Positions 5,834 through 10,844 of a stretch of 10,844 nt of DNA are shown here, piece by piece. Within the stretch, counting starts at the first letter, position 1. Every line of letters begins with the position of its first letter. Location of the stretch: positions 1 through 10,844 of the forward strand of contig JAJYZU010000028.1 of the NCBI GenBank assembly GCA_021799755.1, written 5' to 3'. Origin of the DNA: Thermoplasmata archaeon (GTDB lineage Archaea > Thermoplasmatota > Thermoplasmata > Thermoplasmatales > Thermoplasmataceae). The notes under the pieces are model-generated. The model worked only from the letters and a program-made list of their open reading frames with translations. It made no database searches and was not told where the DNA came from. Position numbers and translations under genes: made by a program.

Positions 5834-6487
5834 TCAGGACAGGGCATCGTCTATTCTTCCAAGCTCGATAGGCGTGGTCGACTCCCCCACGAAAACTCCC
5901 TTTGAATTGGCTATAACGGAGGAACCGACATACATGCTTCCAAAATTGGCTGTTACTGCCTTCACTCCCACCTTGAAATAATTCTCGAGAAATTCTATCT
6001 CGTCCTCTTCAGCAGTCGGAGTGACAATCATTCCCTTCTTGGTCAGTACAGAGGCACTCCCAACAGTCTTGATCCCTCCGATGGTTGCCTTGATAACCTC
6101 CACATCCATGTTATCTTCAATCTCCCTCATGGATTTCGTGCTGAATCCCTGGTGTACGATGGCAGATCTGTCATTTACGACAATATCATTCCCAAGAGCG
6201 TTGAACTTGTCCTTAAGATAGAATATACGCCTTCCACCGAATTCTTCTGAAGTGTGCGCACCATCTTCCTGTGGAGGTAAAACTACACACTTAGAATTCA
6301 TGGTGATCATTGACCCGATGAGGTAGGAGTTGTCAATATAAAGCAAAAGAGGGTTTACGCCAAGAGATCGGCATATCTCTTCAGCAACATCAACTTCGAC
6401 GTTTTTAGGCAGAACTGCAAGATCTTCAGAGATTTTAGCGTATATCCCTATGAAATCACTTTTCAGGATCGAAATTTTATTAATCAT
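5834..6487 (-). CDS. eif6: Translation initiation factor aIF6
   Basis: aIF6 binds the large ribosomal subunit and keeps it from joining the small subunit too early. The 217 residues match the usual archaeal length of about 220 and the five-fold repeated alpha/beta architecture. Visible family features are the N-terminal MINKISILKSDFIGIYAK, a central NDRSAIVHQGFS with the NALGN segment before it, and late repeats of the type TPTAEEDEIEFL and FGSMYVGSSVIANSKG. The frame is open for 41 more codons upstream (to 6610), but that part lies out of frame inside L31e and does not resemble the family, so I start at the ATG at 6487. That ATG is two bases after the L31e stop, so translation is probably coupled. 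It ends the ribosomal operon; in many archaea LX, prefoldin alpha and ftsY follow here, but pyrE converges instead. Confidence 0.95.
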   Translation of the reverse strand: MINKISILKSDFIGIYAKISEDLAVLPKNVEVDVAEEICRSLGVNPLLLYIDNSYLIGSMITMNSKCVVLPPQEDGAHTSEEFGGRRIFYLKDKFNALGNDIVVNDRSAIVHQGFSTKSMREIEDNMDVEVIKATIGGIKTVGSASVLTKKGMIVTPTAEEDEIEFLENYFKVGVKAVTANFGSMYVGSSVIANSKGVFVGESTTPIELGRIDDALS

Positions 6488-6489
6488 TT

Positions 6490-6762
6490 TTATGGCAATA
6501 TTACCTCTGCGGTTTCGTCCTGGAGCTTCACGACCCTGACCTTTAATTTCCTTGGGGATTTCATCCTGCCACGTTTCCAGATCATTTCGTTGACCTTTGG
6601 ATCTATCCATATGTTTCCTATTCCAAGCCTCATGTGGCGTGCCACTTCTTCCTTGAGGACCTGAATAGAGGTATCCGCTTTTCTCCTCACAGAGGGGTTC
6701 CCTGCCTTCCTAAGTGTTACAGTCAGAAAAAATTCGTTGGCAGCTTCATTATTTTCAACCAT
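6490..6762 (-). CDS. rpl31e: Ribosomal protein L31e
   Basis: L31e is a large-subunit protein near the rim of the peptide exit tunnel. The 90 residues match the archaeal family, with an N-terminal strand (EFFLTVTLRKA), a central basic helix (RRKADTSIQVLKEEVARHM), the typical IWIDPKVNEMIWKRG segment, and a last strand VRVVKLQDE. A GTG at 6771 is in frame three codons upstream, but the ATG at 6762 is preferred: GGTGAT (6767-6772), complementary to the 16S rRNA 3' end, precedes it by four bases. Its stop is two bases before aIF6, and L39e ends ten bases before its start. Confidence 0.94.
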   Translation of the reverse strand: MVENNEAANEFFLTVTLRKAGNPSVRRKADTSIQVLKEEVARHMRLGIGNIWIDPKVNEMIWKRGRMKSPRKLKVRVVKLQDETAEVILP

Positions 6763-6766
6763 GATT

Positions 6767-6772
6767 ATCACC
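6767..6772 (-). promoter_or_regulatory. Shine-Dalgarno site of rpl31e
   Basis: GGTGAT on the minus strand matches the anti-SD (ATCACC) and ends four bases before the ATG at 6762. It decides between that ATG and the in-frame GTG at 6771, which overlaps the SD itself. Confidence 0.65.
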
Positions 6773-6928
6773 TTACAGCTTTAGGCCGTTTCTTCTCCAG
6801 CTTCTTCTCTTATTGTTCTGGGTCATCCTTCTTGCAGTCTTCAGCATCACCCAGCCAGGAACTCTCCTGTTCTGTTTGGTTTTCTTCATAAGTCTGATCT
6901 TTCTTCCGTATTCTTTGTTTCTACTCAT
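6773..6928 (-). CDS. rpl39e: Ribosomal protein L39e
   Basis: This 51-residue, very basic protein starts [20 protein letters not shown] and continues through [14 protein letters not shown] and [14 protein letters not shown] to a TAA at 6773-6775. It is the small L39e that lines the peptide exit tunnel of the large subunit; the RxPxW centre and the C-terminal RRxWRR are family hallmarks and the length is exactly normal. The ATG follows the stop codon of the PDCD5-like gene without a gap, and a strong SD (GGAGG, 6938-6942) lies inside the end of that gene, nine bases upstream. Its size means it is easily missed by gene callers with length cut-offs. Confidence 0.96.
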   Translation of the reverse strand: MSRNKEYGRKIRLMKKTKQNRRVPGWVMLKTARRMTQNNKRRSWRRNGLKL

Positions 6929-7276
6929 TTACTTATTCCTCCATTCAATTTTAGTCTCTTTTTTCGCGCCGGATAACTTTTCCAGTATATCTCTTAACTC
7001 TTCATCACTGATGACCCTGTTTATCCTTCCGGCTCCCGCCAGTTGAATCAACTGGTTTTCAACATTCTCAGCCATGTCTGCACGGACGAGTCTGACTCTG
7101 CTCAGTCTCTCCCTGGCTTCTGGTGATAGTATCTGTCTTAGTATTTGCTGACGTCTTGCCTTCTCCACTTCAGCGGCCTTCTGTTGTTCAACCGCCATCT
7201 GCTCGTCAGCAGCATTCCTCTGCATCTCCTGAATTTTACGTCTTCTTATTGCTTCCAGTTCATCATCATTATCCAT
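6929..7276 (-). CDS. PDCD5-family DNA-binding protein
   Basis: The 115-residue product is a member of the PDCD5/TFAR19 family, which in archaea is encoded beside S19e and the L39e-L31e genes. It has the usual N-terminal EELEAIRRRK-like helix (DDELEAIRRRKIQEMQ), a Gln/Glu-rich helix to about residue 45, then the conserved RQILSPEARERLSRVRLVR segment, a LIQLAGAGRI segment, and ISDEELRDILEKL. The fold is a compact helical bundle that binds DNA in some archaeal members; its cellular role is not settled. The tail TKIEWRNK carries the L39e ribosome binding site in its codons. The start at 7276 has only a weak GGGGGTT SD (7285-7291), 38 bases after the S19e stop. Confidence 0.93.
   Translation of the reverse strand: MDNDDELEAIRRRKIQEMQRNAADEQMAVEQQKAAEVEKARRQQILRQILSPEARERLSRVRLVRADMAENVENQLIQLAGAGRINRVISDEELRDILEKLSGAKKETKIEWRNK
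6938..6942 (-). promoter_or_regulatory. Shine-Dalgarno site of rpl39e
   Basis: GGAGG on the minus strand sits nine bases before the L39e ATG at 6928. It lies within the Trp and Arg codons near the end of the PDCD5-like gene, showing that L39e is translated as an inner operon gene. Confidence 0.7.
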
Positions 7277-7314
7277 CAGAACTCAACCCCCAACAAAAGA
7301 CTATTACTCCTGAC

Positions 7315-7767
7315 CTAAATTAGTTTTTTGTAAAATTCACTTTTCTCGGAAAGTTCCTTGAGAACCTCCTTTGTAGCTTTGTCCAGTAAAGATACGCCCT
7401 GCGGAGAGATCGATCTTCCCTTTGCATCTTTTTTAGCGTATCCAAGATTCTCAAGCGTCTGGAACATAGTTCTTACAATGAATCTGCTGCCTTTCCTGGG
7501 ATGATAACTTCTGGAGCCCATATCGACTCTTCCACCATAGTCTGCACTGAGTTTTGAAATTCCAATTGGTCCCTTTATGGAGAGTTTCCTCAGGGTGGAT
7601 GCAAGTCTTACGTGATACCAGTCTTCAGTATCCCATGAATTTTCCTTATGTACTCCTGCCTTCAGGTAATGTACCCATTCCGGAACCTCTATCCTCTTAT
7701 CTTCTTTCAGCTTCTCTGCAACCTTTTTAAGAAGGATTTCCGGAGGTACCTCTTTAACGTTAGTCAT
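7315..7767 (-). CDS. rps19e: Ribosomal protein S19e
   Basis: S19e is a small-subunit head protein shared by archaea and eukaryotes. The 150 residues are the normal length and show the family order: an N-terminal helix (PPEILLKKVAEKL), VPEWVHYLKAGVHKE at 28-42, WDTEDWYHVRLASTLRKL at 45-62, GPIGISKLSADYGGR at 66-80, then the basic RSYHPRKGSRFIVRTMFQTLE and a C-terminal winged-helix-like end with GRSISPQGVSLLD. It opens the operon S19e, PDCD5-like, L39e, L31e, aIF6. There is no SD before the ATG at 7767, and TATA-like boxes lie just upstream, so the operon mRNA is probably leaderless. Confidence 0.95.
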   Translation of the reverse strand: MTNVKEVPPEILLKKVAEKLKEDKRIEVPEWVHYLKAGVHKENSWDTEDWYHVRLASTLRKLSIKGPIGISKLSADYGGRVDMGSRSYHPRKGSRFIVRTMFQTLENLGYAKKDAKGRSISPQGVSLLDKATKEVLKELSEKSEFYKKLI

Positions 7768-7787
7768 TTACTTTCACTTTCGCCGTT

Positions 7788-7807
7788 GATTTTATAGGTA
7801 TTTATAA
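7788..7807 (-). promoter_or_regulatory. Tandem TATA-like boxes of the S19e operon
   Basis: On the minus strand TTATAAATA (7799-7807) and TATAAAAT (7789-7796) follow each other. The second is 22-29 bases before the S19e ATG, fitting a leaderless start; the first is 32-40 bases before it and would give a leader of about ten bases. A short CTCTT/AAGAG inverted repeat (7808-7812 with 7816-7820) lies immediately upstream, between this promoter and the end of the ABC permease. Confidence 0.55.
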
Positions 7808-7826
7808 CTCTTTCGAAGAGCAGGGA

Positions 7827-9446
7827 TCAGTATCGAATTTCCATTCCATCCAGCAGTTTTCTGGACATTTTCAGACCTCTGCGGCCCAGCGTTAATAGGT
7901 AAAATAGAGCGATATAAACTACCAGATAGAATATCAATGGAAACAACGGCTGAGTCAGGGATATTGAGAAAATAACAGATATAAGCTCAAGAAAGAAGAC
8001 AGGGATCAGCAAGAACACAAGCGTGAATACAAAGAGTTTCATGAATCCAAGGTTTCCCCCAAATGACTCCATATTGATCACCTCACTATCTGAAGGTAAT
8101 TTTTTCAACAGTCTCGAGGCATTCCACAGACTTGTATCAACAAAGGAAAAAATGAGAAGGGGAGGGAGAATAAACAGGTAGATAAAGGAAGATGATGTGA
8201 TCACAATTGATATCACAGAAACCGGGATAAGTATGAAGAGGAATACGATAAGGTTAGAAAGGACCTTTGACAGAGCGATATCCGAATTTGCTACAGGAAG
8301 GATTCGGTAACCCGGAAAACCCTTGTTTTCGGATACGAGTCCCATGATTGTATAAAAGGAGGAGGCAAACGCCACAAGCGTCAGGAGCAGGTAGTATATA
8401 CCCAGGGCACTCACACGGCTGCTCCCGCCGTATAGTGATAGAATTATCGGGAGAGTTATGATTACCGGTGTCATTATCAGATTGATGTTCTGCGGCTCCC
8501 TAACTACCAGTATCAGATCTTTTCTCACAAGCGATTTACGAAACCCTGCTGGTTTGGAAGGCTTTCCTGCAGTCCTGTTCTTTGGGTCCTCCTCGATGTT
8601 ATTGATCCGTGTAAACGCGATCCTGCTAAGGACAACGTCTAACAGAAGGAACAGTGAGAGATAGATTGCAGAAAAGATCAGATCATCCAGAATATCGGCA
8701 AAAATAGGCCGGATTAGGAAAACAGAATAGGGAATGTTCAGGATAAAAGTGTAGTACCTGGTCATTCCGGAAAGGGCCGGAATGAAATTGGAAATGGATT
8801 CCGGAATGTATATTACAATTTCAAAAACTATTAGAGATCCCATAATTGCCGTATACTTCAGTGCGGTTCCAATGTTTCTGAGGCCTTTCCTGACGTCGCT
8901 TCCGAATGCCTTGTACGAAAGTACAGCAAATATTGATCCAAAAGCGAACCCGGAAAAGATCATGATGAATGTCCAGATTGTTCCGAACAGGAGTGAATAA
9001 TAATTACCGGTAAACAGATAATAGACAATTATGCTTGGAACAGTAAGAAAAGCAATGGAAGACCCGTAAAAGATCAGATAACAGAAGAACAGGATCATGC
9101 TGTTTCCCTTCATTGGCAGCACTTTCAGTGGCTGAAGGAGAGAATTGCTCTTGACACTCTGTATGAGAAGCATTGAGTTGTAAACACTGATGAGAAATCC
9201 ATAAACAAATATGACAAAACCGATGTTTGCAAACTTTATCTCACTGTATCCGCTCAAAAGTCTTGAGTATATCAGGATAATCGATATAAAAAGAAAAGCA
9301 ATGGAACCAACCCAGTAGTTCAGCATTATCATTCTCTGTACGCTCTTGCTCTTCTTCTGCCTCTTGATGAAGGAAGAAAAATTCTTCACGGCATTGTACT
9401 TCTGTTCGATCATTATCCTTTTGGACACTTCATAAAGATCGCTCAT
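7827..9446 (-). CDS. ABC-2 type transporter permease, internally duplicated
   Basis: The 539-residue membrane subunit pairs with the ATPase encoded just upstream. I count about twelve helices: 43-62, 73-95, 116-145, 152-177, 195-214, 252-274, 322-340, 346-370, 395-417, 419-436, 470-494 and 500-520. A basic, polar linker (about 275-310) splits it in two halves. Each half has a basic amphipathic entry (KRQKKSKSVQR; RKSLVRKDL) and, after its second helix, an L-P motif (KVLPMKG at 108-114; RILPVANS at 381-388), which suggests a duplication so that one chain may supply both permease halves. The substrate is unknown; ABC-2 systems mostly export lipids, polysaccharides or drugs. The ATG at 9446 is four bases after the ATPase stop. 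An in-frame ATG at 9479 would overlap the ATPase by 29 bases and add MKIWLVYWDEI, which is less likely. Confidence 0.85.
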   Translation of the reverse strand: MSDLYEVSKRIMIEQKYNAVKNFSSFIKRQKKSKSVQRMIMLNYWVGSIAFLFISIILIYSRLLSGYSEIKFANIGFVIFVYGFLISVYNSMLLIQSVKSNSLLQPLKVLPMKGNSMILFFCYLIFYGSSIAFLTVPSIIVYYLFTGNYYSLLFGTIWTFIMIFSGFAFGSIFAVLSYKAFGSDVRKGLRNIGTALKYTAIMGSLIVFEIVIYIPESISNFIPALSGMTRYYTFILNIPYSVFLIRPIFADILDDLIFSAIYLSLFLLLDVVLSRIAFTRINNIEEDPKNRTAGKPSKPAGFRKSLVRKDLILVVREPQNINLIMTPVIITLPIILSLYGGSSRVSALGIYYLLLTLVAFASSFYTIMGLVSENKGFPGYRILPVANSDIALSKVLSNLIVFLFILIPVSVISIVITSSSFIYLFILPPLLIFSFVDTSLWNASRLLKKLPSDSEVINMESFGGNLGFMKLFVFTLVFLLIPVFFLELISVIFSISLTQPLFPLIFYLVVYIALFYLLTLGRRGLKMSRKLLDGMEIRY

Positions 9447-9450
9447 TATT

Positions 9451-10227
9451 TCATCCCAGTATACCAGCCAGATCTTCACCCATGGACTTTATCGCATCGT
9501 CAGACGTAAGTTTCAGGAAGATATCCTCCAGATTGGTCCCGGATCCTTTTTCCCTGCTTCTTATCTCTTCCAGGGAACCCTCTTCCACAACCTTTCCATG
9601 ATAGAGTATGGAAATTTTTTGGCATGTCGACTCGGCAATTTCAAGAACGTGTGTTGAAAACAATATAGTTTTCCCTCTTTCTGCCAGGGCATGAACAAGA
9701 TCCTTAACCACTCTCGAGGATCTGGGATCAACGCCTTTTAGGGCCTCATCAAGTACCAGAATCTGTGGATCGTGGATGAGTGCAGAGGCTATGGAAACCT
9801 TCTGTCTGTTTCCAAAGGAAAGTGAGCCAATGGGTTCGTTTGCATATTCCTTGAGCTCAAGGGCTGTGAAGAGAGCCTCGGTTCTCCTTTCATACGTGAC
9901 GGGGTCTATCTTTCTGACTGATGCAACAAAGCTGAGATATTCGGAAGCAGTCATTGATTCATAGAGGACAGGATCTTCCGGCACATATCCAATCACTTCT
10001 TTCAACTTCAGGGGAAATTCTGCAGGATCCATTCCAAGCACCTTCACCGATCCCGAATCCCTGCGAGTAATGGCGCAGACAATTCTCATCAGGGTGGTTT
10101 TTCCTGACCCGTTAGGTCCAAGTATGCCCCAGATAACACCGGGAGGAATGTTCAGGCTGATATCTTGCAGGGCTCTTACATTTCCATAGGATTTGGAAAG
10201 GTTTGCTATTGCAACTACATTTTCCAT
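9451..10227 (-). CDS. ABC-2 type transporter ATP-binding protein
   Basis: The 258-residue ABC ATPase powers the permease encoded directly downstream. The Walker A motif GPNGSGKT is at 37-44, the Q-loop region reads YVPEDPVLYE (81-90) with a Glu where most have Gln, the signature is LSFGNRQ at 136-142, Walker B is ILVLDE at 156-161, the D-loop is GVDPRS at 165-170, and the switch His is His193 (STHV). The signature LSFGN departs from LSGGQ at two places but keeps Ser137 and Gly139, as several ABC-2 ATPases do. About 50 residues follow the H-loop, a short C-terminal tail. The ATG at 10227 has no SD. An AT-rich AAAAATACA (10254-10262) lies 27-35 bases upstream and may be its TATA box. Confidence 0.93.
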   Translation of the reverse strand: MENVVAIANLSKSYGNVRALQDISLNIPPGVIWGILGPNGSGKTTLMRIVCAITRRDSGSVKVLGMDPAEFPLKLKEVIGYVPEDPVLYESMTASEYLSFVASVRKIDPVTYERRTEALFTALELKEYANEPIGSLSFGNRQKVSIASALIHDPQILVLDEALKGVDPRSSRVVKDLVHALAERGKTILFSTHVLEIAESTCQKISILYHGKVVEEGSLEEIRSREKGSGTNLEDIFLKLTSDDAIKSMGEDLAGILG

Positions 10228-10302
10228 TCAATGCTAATGTCTCAACCGAATAATGTATTTTTCCAACCAGATGGTTTATGCCATCCTTTGCGTTTTCTAC
10301 TG
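10228..10302. promoter_or_regulatory. Divergent promoter region between the ABC operon and rnhB
   Basis: Seventy-five bases separate the ATPase start (minus) from the proposed rnhB start (plus). AAAAATACA on the minus strand (10254-10262) is a possible TATA box for the ABC operon. For rnhB only a weak TTTATG (10275-10280), 23-28 bases before the GTG, is seen. A short inverted repeat GATGG/CCATC (10270-10274 with 10281-10285) sits between them. Confidence 0.35.
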
Positions 10303-10844
10303 GTGAGAGGAGAAAGACTGCAGTGCGGGATTGACGAGGCGGGACGGGGGCCGGTTATCGGCCCTATGGTCATGTGCCTCGTATGTGGAGATGGAGACCT
10401 CCTTCAAAAAACGGGTGCAAGAGATTCAAAGACACTTTCACCAGGTTCCAGATCACAAATATATGCTAAAATCAAGCAGACTGCAGATGTTGTAGAAATG
10501 ATAGTCTTCAGCGCCCCTGAAATAAGCGAGATGATGGGCAGGATGACGCTAAATGAGATAGAGCTCCATGGCGCGATTGAACTTCTGAAGCATGCGATTT
10601 ATCCAACCTATGTTGACTCATTTGATATCGATCCAAGTCGTCTTGCACAGGCACTTAAAAAATTCTCAAAGAATGAGGTCACATGTGAGCACAGGGCAGA
10701 CAGCACATATCCTTCGGTATCGGCAGCTTCCGTGATTGCGAAGGTAGAAAGAGACAGGATGATCGATTACCTGAAAAAGGAATATGGCGAGTTTGGATCG
10801 GGGTATCCTTCAGATCCAAGAACAATAGAATTCATAGAAAAATC
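10303..10844 (+). CDS. rnhB: Ribonuclease HII, N-terminal 180 residues (cut by window edge)
   Basis: RNase HII cuts the RNA strand of RNA-DNA hybrids and removes ribonucleotides misplaced in DNA. The frame is open to the last base and covers most of the usual 200-220 residues. GIDEAGRGPVIGP (9-21) carries Asp11 and Glu12; Asp105 (TYVDS) and Asp133 (RADSTYPSVSAASVIAKVERD) complete the metal site. RDSKTLSP (40-47) and GSGYPSDPRT near the window end are further family motifs. The start is uncertain. GTG at 10303 places the catalytic motif close to the N-terminus, as usual; an in-frame ATG at 10237 would begin nine bases from the divergent ATPase start, leaving no room for promoters, and would add 22 atypical residues. 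A purine-rich GAGAGGAG at 10305-10312 might instead serve a later non-ATG start. Confidence 0.92.
   Translation, partial: MRGERLQCGIDEAGRGPVIGPMVMCLVCGDGDLLQKTGARDSKTLSPGSRSQIYAKIKQTADVVEMIVFSAPEISEMMGRMTLNEIELHGAIELLKHAIYPTYVDSFDIDPSRLAQALKKFSKNEVTCEHRADSTYPSVSAASVIAKVERDRMIDYLKKEYGEFGSGYPSDPRTIEFIEK

Noticed and set aside
6488..6610. 41-residue N-terminal extension of aIF6
   Set aside because: It lies out of frame inside L31e, is compositionally odd and is not part of the family; the ATG at 6487 gives the normal length.
9447..9479. Eleven-residue extension of the ABC permease
   Set aside because: It would overlap the ATPase gene by 29 bases; the ATG at 9446, four bases after the ATPase stop, is the simpler start.
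10237..10302. Longer rnhB from an in-frame ATG
   Set aside because: The added 22 residues are not typical of RNase HII, and the start would be nine bases from the divergent ATPase ATG, leaving no space for either promoter.
1..10844. CRISPR array, insertion sequence, prophage or toxin-antitoxin pair
   Set aside because: No regularly spaced repeats, transposase or integrase motifs, or paired small toxin-like genes were seen on either strand.

Overview
The window looks like a chromosomal segment of an acidophilic, wall-less archaeon of the Thermoplasmatales type. Ribosomal proteins S19e, L39e and L31e, a PDCD5-family protein and translation factor aIF6 occur together, an arrangement found only in archaea. 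Single genes and first genes of operons lack a Shine-Dalgarno site and have a TATA-like box about 22-33 bases before the start codon (leaderless transcripts), while inner operon genes carry SD motifs. An aminofutalosine synthase (menaquinone by the futalosine route) and a cysteine-free, sequon-rich secreted protein fit this group. The exact genus cannot be told from the sequence.

Layout. Positions 1-914 (minus) hold the N-terminal part of a secreted, probably N-glycosylated protein that runs off the left edge. Next, all on the minus strand, are mqnE (radical SAM), pyrF (OMP decarboxylase) and ftsZ (cell division GTPase). About 540 bases without a clear gene follow, containing the ftsZ promoter, several small inverted repeats and a second promoter on the plus strand set inside a perfect dyad. 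That promoter faces an unrecognised five-helix membrane protein (4638-5237) and then pyrE (orotate phosphoribosyltransferase), whose TATA box abuts a strong inverted repeat. pyrE converges on aIF6 with two bases between the stop codons.

The translation operon reads leftward: S19e, PDCD5-like, L39e, L31e, aIF6 (7767 to 5834), with the last three junctions nearly touching. L39e and the two partial genes at the window edges are easy to miss. Further right, a minus-strand pair encodes an ABC-2 type ATPase and a 12-helix permease that looks internally duplicated. At the right edge, rnhB (RNase HII) starts divergently and is cut by the window end.

Most of the window is housekeeping: translation, pyrimidine synthesis, division, quinone synthesis and DNA repair. 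I see no phage, transposon, CRISPR array or toxin-antitoxin pair, and no clear novel system. The least explained parts are the ftsZ upstream region with its hairpins and dyad promoter, the small membrane protein next to it, the pyrE promoter hairpin and the secreted glycoprotein.
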